Below, in pieces: positions 52,317-60,882 of a stretch of 64,000 bases of DNA; positions within the stretch are counted from its first letter, which is position 1; every line of letters starts with the position of its first letter. Both the position numbers and the translations under genes were made by a program. The notes under the pieces are model-generated. The model was not told the DNA's origin and made no database searches. It was given only the letters and a program-made list of their open reading frames with translations. Source of the stretch: Longimicrobiales bacterium (GTDB taxonomy: Bacteria > Gemmatimonadota > Gemmatimonadetes > Longimicrobiales > Gaopeijiaceae); assembly GCA_951813395.1 (NCBI GenBank), contig OX638356.1, forward strand, positions 3,112,501-3,176,500. Reading direction: 5' to 3'.

Positions 52317-52943
52317 CTACAGCGACTTCAGGACCTCCAGGATGTCCTCGTTGGTGGGCCGCACCCGGTAGTCCACCTCCACGAAGCGGTACCGCACGAC
52401 GCCTTCCTTGTCGATCACGTAGGTGGCGGGGTGCGGCAGAGGCCGGTTGGGAGGCGCGTTCTCGTTGAACAGGCCGTAGCGGTCGATTACGGCGTGGTCC
52501 GGGTCGGAGAGCATGATGAAATCGGGGGCCATGCCGTCCTCCGCGGCGACACGGTCGATCATCAACTGCATCCCCTCCCGGTCGTCCACCGACACCGTCA
52601 CGATTTCCGTCTCGTCATTGAGATCGTCGGGCAAAAGGGCTCTCAGCTCCACGAGCTGACCGGCGCAGTAGGGTCACCAGTGGCCCCGGTAGAAGACGAG
52701 CACCACGTTCTTGTCCCCGCGGAAGCCCGAAAGCGCCACCGTGCCGCGGTCGAAGGACTCCAGGGCGAACAGCGGCGCTTCGCCCCCGACCGCCACGCGC
52801 TCGATGTCGGTGCCCGGCAGGTCGTGACCGTCGGCCGGACCCAGCTCCTGTGCGCGAGTCGAGTTTGCGGTCGCTGCCAGGGCGAGCAGCACCGGCAACG
52901 CGATGGATCGCCTGCCGGCCGGGAATCGAATGATCGGGAACAT
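52317..52943 (-). CDS. selenocysteine-containing AhpC/TSA thioredoxin-fold protein (UPYC)
   Basis: A 208-residue exported thioredoxin-fold protein if TGA at 52674-52676 is read as selenocysteine. The signal segment is SIALPVLLALAATANSTRAQ. The fold follows with APLFALESFDRGTVALSGFRGDKNVVLVFYRGHW, then residue 90 is the TGA, then PYCAGQLVELRALLP: the family active site WCPYC has its first cysteine replaced by UGA, giving U-P-Y-C. Translation of the same frame beyond TGA is fully homologous (VTVSVDDREGMQLMIDR, HPATYVIDKEGVVRYRFV). A SECIS-like hairpin follows. The rival view is a nonsense mutation; start at 52943 or 53003. Confidence 0.78.
52643..52659 (-). promoter_or_regulatory. SECIS-like hairpin of the UPYC gene
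   Basis: On the minus strand TCAGCTC-GTG-GAGCTGA forms a 7-bp perfect stem with a GUG loop. It begins 14 bases after the UGA, so the loop starts 22 bases downstream, with G first. Bacterial SECIS elements have an apical loop about 16-37 bases after UGA with a G in the first two loop positions, so this fits. Confidence 0.65.
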
Positions 52944-53016
52944 TTTCGTGGTCCATTGCGAGGCGGCGGATTCCAACCGGGTACACCCCCGGTTCCGGGA
53001 CACCTATGTTAATCGC

Positions 53017-54675
53017 ATGTGCTCAGTCCTCGCCATCCTCGGGTTCGACCCCGCGGATCCACCACCCCGTGATCAGGTCCTGACCCTGTCGAAGCTGCAG
53101 CGACACCGCGGCCCCGACTGGTCCGGCGTCTTCACGCACGAACGGGCGGTCCTGGCCCACAACCGCCTCGCCATCGTGGATGTGGAGCACGGCGCCCAGC
53201 CCCTCCAGAACGCAGCGGGCACACATGTACTGGCCGTCAACGGCGAGATCTACAACCACCGCAAGCTCGAATCCGAGCTCGGGAGGCCGTATCGCTTCCT
53301 AACCCGGAGCGACTGCGAGGTCATTCTCGCGCTGTACGCCGAGCAGGGAAGCGACTTCCTGGATCGCCTGAACGGGATCTTCGCTTTCGTGCTGTACGAC
53401 CTGGAGAAGGACAGGTACCTCGTGGGACGCGACCACCTCGGCATCGTCCCGCTGTATACCGGATACGACGACGACGGCCGGTTCTACGTCGCGTCGGAGA
53501 TGAAGGCCCTTGCGCCGGTCTGCCGCACGGTCTCCGAATTCCCGCCGGGACACCTTCTCGATTCCTCGGAGGGCACTCCGCGACCGTACTACACGCGCGC
53601 CTGGCGGGCCTTCGGCGCGGCGACGGAGGATCCCGACCCGTCACGCATCCGCGAGGCGCTCGAGGCGGCCGTGCATCGGCAGCTCATGTCCGACGTGCCG
53701 TACGGCGTGCTCCTGTCGGGAGGACTGGACTCCTCCATCGTGTCCGCGGTGGCGCGGCGCTTTTCGCGAAACCGGATCGAGGACGACGACCGGACCGAGG
53801 CCTGGTGGCCCCGGCTCCACTCGTTCTGCATAGGGTTGGAGGGATCCCCCGACCTGGCTGCGGCAAGGGTCGTGGCCGATCATATCGGGACCGTGCACCA
53901 CGAGTTCCACTTCACCGTGCAGGACGGACTGGACGCGCTGTCCGACGTCATCCATCACCTGGAGACGTACGATGTGACGACGGTGCGCGCCGCCACGCCG
54001 ATGTACCTGATGGCCCGGCGCATTCGGACCCTGGGGATCAAGATGGTGCTGTCCGGCGAGGGGGCCGACGAGGTGTTCGGCGGCTACCTCTACTTCCATC
54101 GCGCGCCCGACCCGCGCTCGTTCCACGAAGAGACCGTCCGCAAGATCGACCGGTTGCATCAGTACGACTGTCTGCGGGCCAACAAGGCCATGGCCGCGTG
54201 GGGAATCGAGGCCCGCGTCCCGTTCCTGGACAAGGAATTCCTGGATGTGGCCATGTCGATCGATCCAGCCGGGAAGATGCCCGCCGGCGGAATCGAGAAG
54301 CGCATCCTGCGGGAGGCTTTCAGCGACTACCTGCCGGCCGAGGTGCTATGGCGCCAGAAGGAGCAGTTCTCGGACGGCGTGGGGTATTCCTGGATCGACT
54401 CGCTGAAGGATTTCGCGGACCGCAGCGTCAGCGACCGCAAGATGGCCAGCGCCCCCTTCCGCTTCCCCCACAACCCGCCCGCCGACAAGGAAGCCTACCT
54501 TTACCGGCGGATCTTCGAGTCGCATTTCCCGCTGCCGACCGCCGCCCATTGCGTCCCCGGCGGACCGAGCGTGGCGTGCTCCACACCCGAGGCGCTGGCC
54601 TGGGACGAGGTGTTGTCGAAGACGCTCGACCCCTCGGGGCGGGCGGTCGCGGGCGTGCACGAGGCCGCCTACTGA
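53017..54675 (+). CDS. asnB: asparagine synthase (glutamine-hydrolysing), AsnB
   Basis: A 552-residue enzyme making asparagine from aspartate, ATP and glutamine. The N-terminal nucleophile Cys2 is in MCSVLAI; the glutaminase part shows HRGPDWSGV, RLAIVDVEHGAQPL and NGEIYNH. The synthetase domain has the PP-loop YGVLLSGGLDSSIVSA (about residue 233), SFCIGLEGSPDLAAA, and VLSGEGADEVFGGYLYF. Length and sequence follow E. coli AsnB closely. The ATG at 53017 exposes Cys2 after Met removal, which fixes the start. It is divergent from the UPYC gene. Confidence 0.97.
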   Translation: MCSVLAILGFDPADPPPRDQVLTLSKLQRHRGPDWSGVFTHERAVLAHNRLAIVDVEHGAQPLQNAAGTHVLAVNGEIYNHRKLESELGRPYRFLTRSDCEVILALYAEQGSDFLDRLNGIFAFVLYDLEKDRYLVGRDHLGIVPLYTGYDDDGRFYVASEMKALAPVCRTVSEFPPGHLLDSSEGTPRPYYTRAWRAFGAATEDPDPSRIREALEAAVHRQLMSDVPYGVLLSGGLDSSIVSAVARRFSRNRIEDDDRTEAWWPRLHSFCIGLEGSPDLAAARVVADHIGTVHHEFHFTVQDGLDALSDVIHHLETYDVTTVRAATPMYLMARRIRTLGIKMVLSGEGADEVFGGYLYFHRAPDPRSFHEETVRKIDRLHQYDCLRANKAMAAWGIEARVPFLDKEFLDVAMSIDPAGKMPAGGIEKRILREAFSDYLPAEVLWRQKEQFSDGVGYSWIDSLKDFADRSVSDRKMASAPFRFPHNPPADKEAYLYRRIFESHFPLPTAAHCVPGGPSVACSTPEALAWDEVLSKTLDPSGRAVAGVHEAAY

Positions 54676-54706
54676 GGCGACGGACCGGCCCTGCCCAGGC
54701 GCAGCG

Positions 54707-56065
54707 TTACCGATCCGTGGCCGACCTCCCCCCTTTCAGGTAGTCCAGCAGCAGGTTGGTCATCGCGCGGATCCCGACGGGTACGGCAGAGTTGTCGGCC
54801 TGGAAGTCCGGTGTGTGGTGACCGCCGGAGGTGCCGCCGGGCTTGACCTGTCCCAGCCGAAAGAAGAATCCCGGGACTTCGTTTGCGAAGTATGCGAAGT
54901 CCTCGCCACCCATCGTGGGATCCAGGTCGACGACATTCTCTTCGCCGACGGCTCTTGCCAGCGTCGGCAGCATGCGTTCCCCGAGATGGGGATCGTTTAT
55001 CGTGGCCGGCGTGCCCCGGTCGTAGTCCAGCTCGAACGTGCCTCCCCCGGCGGAGGCGATCCCCTCGAGGATCTCGCCCATGCGCCGCTCGACCGCGTCG
55101 CGCACGTCGGGGTTGTAGGTGCGCACGGTGCCCTCGAGCTCGACCTCGTTCGGGATGATGTTGAAGCGGGTTCCGCCCCGGACGATCCCCACGGTGACCA
55201 CGCTCGGCTCCAGCGGCGGCAGGTTGCGCGACCGGATGGTCTGGAACGCGGTCACGGCCTGAGACGCCATGACGATGGGATCGATGCCCAGATGCGGGGC
55301 GGCCCCGTGCGACTGCTTCCCCACGATCCGGATACGGAAGTGGTCCACCGCGGCCAGCGCCGGCCCCGATGTGAAGCCCACCTTGCCGACCTCCATCTCG
55401 GCGAAGCTGTGGAGGCCGAAGATGGCGCTCGGTGCGGGGTCCTGCAGCACCCCTTCCGCCACCATCAGCTCGGCGCCCCCCTCCTCGCCCGGCGGCGGCC
55501 CCTCCTCGGCGGGCTGGAAGATGAACTTGACCGTCCCAGGCAGTTCATCGCGCATGGACGCCAGCACCGACGCCACGCCGAGCTGGACCGCGACGTGGAT
55601 GTCGTGGCCGCAGGCGTGGGATACGCCCACGTCCTGCCCCAGGTAGGTGGTGCGCACGGTCGACCTGAACGAATACGGCGTGTCCTCGGTGACCGGGAGC
55701 GCGTCCATGTCGGCCCGTACAGCCACGACCGGGCCGGGCAGGCCGCCGCGCAGAATGCCCACGACGCCCGTGTGCGCGATCCCCGTGTGAACCTCGTCGA
55801 AGCCGAGTGCGCGCAGGTGGTCGGCGACCAGGGCCGCCGTGTTGAACTCGCGGTTGCCGAGCTCGGGGTTCTGGTGGATGTGCTCGCGCAGGCGAATGAT
55901 CGTGTCCTGGACGGTGGCCAGCACCTCGTCGACGCGCGCGTCCTGCGCGGCCGCGGGCGACCGGGGCGCCGCAACGGCGAACGTGGCAATCACCACGAAC
56001 GTGGCCGCCAGGGCAAACGTGGCCGGGCGGGAAGCCGCCGGCACCTTGTCGAGAATCCTCTTCAT
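54707..56065 (-). CDS. secreted M20 family amidohydrolase/carboxypeptidase
   Basis: A 452-residue exported metallohydrolase of the M20D type (hippurate or indole-acetyl-amino-acid hydrolase-like). A signal peptide ends near AAAQ. Zinc ligands are in SHACGHDIHVAVQLG, QPAEEGPPPGEEGGAE, GLHSFAEMEVG and near the C-terminus GGHHTPDF; the M20 dimerisation domain sits between (KQSHGAAPHLGIDPI). The substrate is an N-acyl or amino-acid conjugate. ATG 56065 has AGGAGGG upstream and overlaps the stop of the MBL gene. Confidence 0.93.
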   Translation of the reverse strand: MKRILDKVPAASRPATFALAATFVVIATFAVAAPRSPAAAQDARVDEVLATVQDTIIRLREHIHQNPELGNREFNTAALVADHLRALGFDEVHTGIAHTGVVGILRGGLPGPVVAVRADMDALPVTEDTPYSFRSTVRTTYLGQDVGVSHACGHDIHVAVQLGVASVLASMRDELPGTVKFIFQPAEEGPPPGEEGGAELMVAEGVLQDPAPSAIFGLHSFAEMEVGKVGFTSGPALAAVDHFRIRIVGKQSHGAAPHLGIDPIVMASQAVTAFQTIRSRNLPPLEPSVVTVGIVRGGTRFNIIPNEVELEGTVRTYNPDVRDAVERRMGEILEGIASAGGGTFELDYDRGTPATINDPHLGERMLPTLARAVGEENVVDLDPTMGGEDFAYFANEVPGFFFRLGQVKPGGTSGGHHTPDFQADNSAVPVGIRAMTNLLLDYLKGGRSATDR

Positions 56066-56988
56066 TCCATCCCTCCTGCCAGGCTCTGATACACGGCGCG
56101 GACGAACCGCTCGGAGTTGGCTCCCCACGCTTCGTCGAGGTCGGCCGTGGGCGCCGCGGCGACCACCTGCTCCTCCGTGCGGCCATTCGCGACCAGGCTC
56201 GCCACGCGCATGCGCACGATCTCGAGCATGTCGCGGTATTCGCGCAGATGCTCCGGCGACGCGAGGTCTCCGTGGCCCGGTATGATCCTCGTGCCTTCGT
56301 TCGAACGCTCCAGCACGAAGTTGGCCGCTGCGATGACTCCGTCGACGCCGCCCCCGCTGTCCACGTCGACAAAGGGATAGCGGCCGCGGAAGAAGGTGTC
56401 TCCCATGTGGAAGACGTTGGCGCGCGGGAAGTGGACGACGGCGTCGCCGTCCGTGTGGGCCTGACCGATGTGCGTCACGTCGATGTGCCGGCCGTTCCAG
56501 TGGAACTGGACGCCCGCGTCGAACGTGACGACGGGCAGCGCAGCCCGCGGCGCCTGGCTGGACCGGCCCATCAGATCCGCGAACTCGTCCGGGTTCATGC
56601 GCCGATAGACGTTGCGGTGGGCGACGATCATGGCGCCGGCATTGCCCAGGTTTTCGTTGCCCCCCGTGTGGTCCCCGTGCCAATGGGTGTTGAGCACCCA
56701 GCGAACGGGCTGGTCGGTCACCTCCGCGACCGCCGCCAGGATCTTGTCGGTCAGCGGCGCGAACTGGTCGTCGATGAGAAACGCGCCGTCTTCTCCCACG
56801 GACAATCCGATGTTCCCGCCCCGTCCCACCAGCATGAACAGGTCGCTCTCCAGGGGAATTGTCGTGATTTCGACATCCGACATGTCCTGCTGCGCGTCAA
56901 GCGCGCCCGGTCCGGCTCCGGCCAGGACAGCAGCAACGGTGCCGATTCCGGCCAGGTGACCCAACTCTCCCGCAAGGGGAATCCTCAT
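56062..56988 (-). CDS. secreted MBL-fold metallohydrolase
   Basis: A 308-residue exported metallo-beta-lactamase-fold protein. The complete zinc motif is NTHWHGDHTGG (HxHxDH), with further ligands in IGQAHTDGDAVVH and IIPGHGDLASPEHL. Subclass B-like architecture and the IDDQFAPL region match subgroups that act as lactonases or amidases; beta-lactamase activity cannot be assumed. It is upstream of and coupled to the M20 amidohydrolase, so the pair may work sequentially in the periplasm. Confidence 0.88.
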   Translation of the reverse strand: MRIPLAGELGHLAGIGTVAAVLAGAGPGALDAQQDMSDVEITTIPLESDLFMLVGRGGNIGLSVGEDGAFLIDDQFAPLTDKILAAVAEVTDQPVRWVLNTHWHGDHTGGNENLGNAGAMIVAHRNVYRRMNPDEFADLMGRSSQAPRAALPVVTFDAGVQFHWNGRHIDVTHIGQAHTDGDAVVHFPRANVFHMGDTFFRGRYPFVDVDSGGGVDGVIAAANFVLERSNEGTRIIPGHGDLASPEHLREYRDMLEIVRMRVASLVANGRTEEQVVAAAPTADLDEAWGANSERFVRAVYQSLAGGME

Positions 56989-57499
56989 TCCAAGCTTCTC
57001 CCGTTCTGGTGACTCTGCCTGCGCTTCCGACAAGTCCGGCCGTCGGCGCGCCTTTTCCATTTGACGCAGGGCGTACCCGTGCCACCTATTGTCTACCCGA
57101 CAGCCTTGCGGTGGCAAATACCAGGATGGAAAAGCGACAATGGGTGGATTCACTGATGCAGGCGCCCGCCGGGGCGACGCAGGAGCCGTTTCGCGCTTCC
57201 GCACGCCGTTTCTCCTCGTTACCGCTCGCGCTTGCGTGCGCGGAGGCGGCACCGCCCGCGGACGCGAACGGCTGAAGGCATACCTGCAGCGGACCCTCGG
57301 GTGATGCCGGGCGGCGGACGGAGTCGGGGGACCGGGAGAACCCGGATCGGAGAGGTGTCACCCCGAGTGGACGCCCACTGTCCCCGCGGAGGGATGGGTT
57401 CGCGTGCCATTCGGTCTCAAGGCCCGGCCGCGGCACATTTGCGGAACGGCACGGGTCTTGCGCTTGAGTATCGCCGAACGCGCAACCAGGAGATCGGAA
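56989..57499. other. intergenic region upstream of the outer-membrane protein gene
   Basis: No recognised gene is present in about 500 bases. TTGACG at 57061-57066 with TATTGT or ACCTAT about 17-20 bases later is a weak promoter candidate on the plus strand. A reading MEKRQWVDSLMQAPAGATQ starting at 57126 after ACCAGG gives a 49-residue peptide of unknown relevance. AGGAG for the barrel gene lies at 57488-57492. Confidence 0.4.
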
Positions 57500-58282
57500 A
57501 TGCTCGGTAACGAACGGAGTTCCAGGACAGGGCCCGTGCTTGGCAGCCTCCTTGCGCTGCTCCTGTTGGGGGCGGTGGCGCCGGCGGCGGCGGTTGCCCA
57601 GAGCCGCGACTTCCTCTTCGGAACGCCCAGGACGACGTTCACGTTGAGGGCAGGGCTGCACATGCCCCGCGCCGGAAGCGGCAACGGCACGGAGAGCCTG
57701 TGGGACCTGACCCGCTCGGAGCTGACGGTCGATACCCGGGATCTGGCCGGGGCGTCGATCGGCGGGGATCTCGCGGTCCGGACCACGAACCGGCTGGACC
57801 TGCTCCTCAGCATAGGATACACCAACTCCAAGACCAGGTCGGAGTTCCGGGACTGGGTGGATAACGACGATCTCCCGATCGAGCAGACCACCGAGTTCTC
57901 GATCCGACCCATCACCCTCGGATTGAAGGCCTACCTGAAGGACCGGGGCAGAGCCATCGGCCGGTTCGCGTGGATTCCGGAGACATGGAACCCATATGTC
58001 GGCGTCGCCGGCGGCATCGTATTCTACCGCTTCGTGCAGCACGGCGACTTCGTGGACTTCGAGACCCTGGAAATCTTCGGCGACCGTTTCTATTCGCGGG
58101 ACAGGGGAGCTACAGTACATTTGTTCAGCGGGATGGATGTCGCAGTTAACGGCCGGGTGCTGCTGGTGGGCGAAGCCAGATACGGCTTTGCCAGCGCCCC
58201 GCTGTCGACCGATTTCGTAGGCTTCCCGGATCTCGATCTGGCGGGCTTGCAGGTTACGTTCGGGATAGGATTCAGGCTATGA
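57500..58282 (+). CDS. outer-membrane beta-barrel protein, unknown role
   Basis: A 260-residue exported protein with a signal peptide (SLLALLLLGAVAPAAAVAQ) and alternating beta-strand pattern ending with a terminal F-x-L strand (LQVTFGIGFRL), the signal for outer-membrane insertion. Aromatic belts are spaced for about eight strands. No known family. AGGAG stands 8 bases upstream of the ATG at 57500. It precedes an unknown Gly/Tyr-rich secreted protein and the DsbD-like gene. Confidence 0.7.
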   Translation: MLGNERSSRTGPVLGSLLALLLLGAVAPAAAVAQSRDFLFGTPRTTFTLRAGLHMPRAGSGNGTESLWDLTRSELTVDTRDLAGASIGGDLAVRTTNRLDLLLSIGYTNSKTRSEFRDWVDNDDLPIEQTTEFSIRPITLGLKAYLKDRGRAIGRFAWIPETWNPYVGVAGGIVFYRFVQHGDFVDFETLEIFGDRFYSRDRGATVHLFSGMDVAVNGRVLLVGEARYGFASAPLSTDFVGFPDLDLAGLQVTFGIGFRL

Positions 58283-58326
58283 TAACGAAGCCACCGGGGC
58301 GGACGCTCCCGACACGGAGGAAAGCG

Positions 58327-59556
58327 ATGCGCGACGCAAGGGGATCAAACATGTTGACGGGAACGAAGGGCATCAGTGTGCTGGCCGGTCTCCTGCTCGC
58401 TGCCATTCCCGGCGCCGTGGAGGCGCAGGCTGGCCAGACGCGAGCGGGATGGCAGCCCTACCTCGGCTGCTGGCAGCCGCAGGTTCCCACTCAGGCGCAG
58501 TGGCCCGCCGATGACGAGGCTGCCGCCGACAGGGGCATGCTCTGCTTCGTACCGAGCGGCACCGACGTGGAGATGCTCACCATAGCGAACGGCGAGATCA
58601 CGCATCGCGAGATCTACTACGCCGACGGGCAATCGCATCCGGTCGAGCAGGATGACTGCCGCGGAACGGAGTCGGCCAGGTTTTCCGACGACGGACGGCG
58701 CCTGTATACGGCGTCCGACCTGACCTGCGACAACGGAACAGTCCGCCTCAGCACCGGAATCATCTCGATGCCGGGCCCCGGGGAATGGCTGGATGTACGG
58801 GCGCTTCAGGCGAACGGCGGCACGACGGCCTGGTCGCAATGGTATACGTACGCGGACGACTCCGTGTTGGAGGACCTGGGTTTCCCGCAGCGTACCGATC
58901 CGCTCCCGTTCGTACTGCAGGGTGCCGAGTTCTTCGCGACAGCCCGCGTCACGATCGACGACGTGATCGACGCTTCGCGCAACGTCGACGCAAAGGCGGT
59001 CGCGGGCTGGCTCGCGCAGGTCCGTCAGGATTTCGCGGGCCTGGACTCGGAACAGCTGATTCGCCTTGACGACGCCGGTGTGTCGGCGGAGGTCATCGAT
59101 ATGGTCGTGGCCGTCTCGTATCCGGAGCACTTCGCGCTCGGAGGCGGCGGCGCGCTGGCGGACGGAGGAGCGTACGGGTCCGACCAGCGAACCCACCGCC
59201 GTGTGTACCTGACGAGCCCCTTCGGCTACTACTCCCCCTTGATGTACGGCTACGGCGGCTACAGCCGCTACGGCTATCCCGGCTACTATGGCTACGGGTA
59301 TTCGAGCTGGGGCGGATGGGGCGGCGGCTACTACAGGCCGGTGATCGTGGATGTGAATCGTGCGCCGTCGAGGTCGTCCGGCGGACAAGTGGTCGCCGGC
59401 AGGGGCTACCGCGGGCCGCGGTCGGTCAGCACCGGCGGATACTCGGGCGGCAGGAGCGTCGGGTCCGTGAGCGGCAGCAGCGGTCGCAGTTCGGGCGCAT
59501 CCGCAAGTTCGGGCCGCAGCAGCGGACGAACCGCCAAGCGCCGCGGCGGAAAATGA
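58327..59556 (+). CDS. secreted protein with Gly/Tyr-rich and Ser/Gly-rich C-terminus
   Basis: A 409-residue exported protein (signal ending AVEAQ). The first 300 residues include paired cysteines (LGCWQPQ, MLCFVP, DDCRG, LTCDNG) in a beta-rich domain, then a helical stretch VDAKAVAGWLAQVRQDFAGLDSEQLIRLDDAGVS. The last 110 residues are low complexity: repeated GYGGYSRYGYPGYYGYGYS, then many SGGRS and SSGRS. Likely a surface or matrix component; unknown function. GGAGG lies 7 bases before ATG 58327. Confidence 0.6.
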   Translation: MRDARGSNMLTGTKGISVLAGLLLAAIPGAVEAQAGQTRAGWQPYLGCWQPQVPTQAQWPADDEAAADRGMLCFVPSGTDVEMLTIANGEITHREIYYADGQSHPVEQDDCRGTESARFSDDGRRLYTASDLTCDNGTVRLSTGIISMPGPGEWLDVRALQANGGTTAWSQWYTYADDSVLEDLGFPQRTDPLPFVLQGAEFFATARVTIDDVIDASRNVDAKAVAGWLAQVRQDFAGLDSEQLIRLDDAGVSAEVIDMVVAVSYPEHFALGGGGALADGGAYGSDQRTHRRVYLTSPFGYYSPLMYGYGGYSRYGYPGYYGYGYSSWGGWGGGYYRPVIVDVNRAPSRSSGGQVVAGRGYRGPRSVSTGGYSGGRSVGSVSGSSGRSSGASASSGRSSGRTAKRRGGK

Positions 59557-59563
59557 CCTTCCC

Positions 59564-60301
59564 GTGACGGAAGTCGCCCCGGCTGTCTTCATTCAGGAGG
59601 CAGCCGGGGGTCTGTCCGAAACGCTCGCCTCCAGCCCGCTTCTGGCTCTCGCCGTGCTCTTCGGAGCCGGCGTGGCAACCAGCCTGACGCCGTGCGTATA
59701 CCCCATGATCCCGATCACGGCATCCGTGATCTCGGGGACGTCAACCGACGGGCAGCCCATGCGGCGCACGGTGGGCCTGACCATGACCTATGTCGTGGGG
59801 ATGGCGCTGCTCTACGCTTTCCTGGGGCTTCTCGCCGGCCTTACCGGGACCCTGTTCGGCACCGTAAGCGCCAGCCCGTGGGCCCTTTTCGCGATCGGCA
59901 ACCTGCTCGTGCTCTTTGCGCTGGCGATGCTCGATGTGATCCCGGTGAGAGTGCCGCAACGGTTGCTGACGTGGGCCGGGAGCCGCGAGGGGGGGTCCTA
60001 CGGCGCCGTCTTTGTACTCGGCGCGACGTCCGGAGTCGTGGCCGCGCCGTGCGGGGCTCCGGCCTTTGCGGCCGTGCTTGCGTGGGTGGCGGCGACGAGG
60101 GCGGGCGCGATGGGGTTCCTCTACCTTTTCGTCTTCTCCCTCGGCATGACGGCGCTCCTGGTCGCGGTGGGGTTGTTCTCCGGCACCCTCTCGCGCCTTC
60201 CGAAGTCCGGAAAGTGGATGGTGACGGTGAAGCGGCTGGCGGCTCTGGTCATGCTGGGGGTGGCGGAGTACTACTTTATCCAGGTCGGATACAACCTGTG
60301 A
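59564..60301 (+). CDS. CcdA/DsbD-type transmembrane thiol-reductant protein
   Basis: A 245-residue polytopic membrane protein. The two conserved cysteines are in SLTPCVYPMIPI (segment 1) and VVAAPCGAPAFAAVL (segment 4), as in DsbD central or CcdA domains that carry electrons from cytosolic thioredoxin to the periplasm. No periplasmic domain is attached. The GTG start lies 8 bases after the previous stop. It is co-directional with a TlpA-like gene and near PrxU, building a periplasmic thiol relay. Confidence 0.85.
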   Translation: MTEVAPAVFIQEAAGGLSETLASSPLLALAVLFGAGVATSLTPCVYPMIPITASVISGTSTDGQPMRRTVGLTMTYVVGMALLYAFLGLLAGLTGTLFGTVSASPWALFAIGNLLVLFALAMLDVIPVRVPQRLLTWAGSREGGSYGAVFVLGATSGVVAAPCGAPAFAAVLAWVAATRAGAMGFLYLFVFSLGMTALLVAVGLFSGTLSRLPKSGKWMVTVKRLAALVMLGVAEYYFIQVGYNL

Positions 60302-60312
60302 GGAGCGTACCA

Positions 60313-60873
60313 GTGAACGTAAAGACGATGGACTCCGACAACGGGCGCGCGTCCCGGTGGGCGCAAGCCACCGCGATTCTCATCACGGGCGCCGTGCTCG
60401 CGGCGGCCGGCCCGGGCGCCGCGCGTGCCCAGGACGACGGACTGGGACTTCCGCCCGGCACGCCGGCGCCGGACGCCCAGGTGGAGGATCTGGACGGCAA
60501 CGCCGTGGCGCTCCTCGACTTGGTGGGAAGCGGCCCCGCGCTCATCAAGTTCTGGGCATCCTGGTGCGAGCAGTGCGAGGCGCTGCAGCCCCAGATCGAC
60601 GAGATCCAGGACCGCTTCTCCGACCGGATCACCGTGGTGGCCGTCGCCGTGGCGGTGAACCAGACGCCGAGACGGATTCGGCGTCACGTCGACCGGCACG
60701 GACCCGGCTATGCCTTCGTGTACGACGCCGGGGGCGAGGCAGTGAGAGCCTATCAGGCCCTCACAACGGCGATTGTCGTGCTGGTGGACGGCGATGGGCG
60801 CATTGTCTCCACGGGCGTGGGCCCGGGGCAGGATCTGGTGGGCTCGGTGGAGTCGATGCTGGGGGCCGGTTAA
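60313..60873 (+). CDS. TlpA/ResA-like exported thioredoxin-fold oxidoreductase
   Basis: A 186-residue exported protein: signal or anchor helix (ATAILITGAVLAAAGPGAARA) and a TlpA domain with the CEQC active site in LIKFWASWCEQCEALQPQ. A cis-Pro is replaced by a Thr-Thr in QALTTAIVVLVDGDG, an uncommon change at this position. The GTG at 60313 has GAGGAG upstream. It lies 11 bases after the DsbD-like gene and is convergent with the PrxU gene, suggesting electron flow DsbD to TlpA to periplasmic peroxidases. Confidence 0.85.
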   Translation: MNVKTMDSDNGRASRWAQATAILITGAVLAAAGPGAARAQDDGLGLPPGTPAPDAQVEDLDGNAVALLDLVGSGPALIKFWASWCEQCEALQPQIDEIQDRFSDRITVVAVAVAVNQTPRRIRRHVDRHGPGYAFVYDAGGEAVRAYQALTTAIVVLVDGDGRIVSTGVGPGQDLVGSVESMLGAG

Positions 60874-60882
60874 GCCCCGCCC

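Noticed and set aside
52674-52943. Reading the UPYC gene as two separate genes or a plain pseudogene
   Set aside because: Frame, homology on both sides and the SECIS-like hairpin favour recoding; kept as rival view only.
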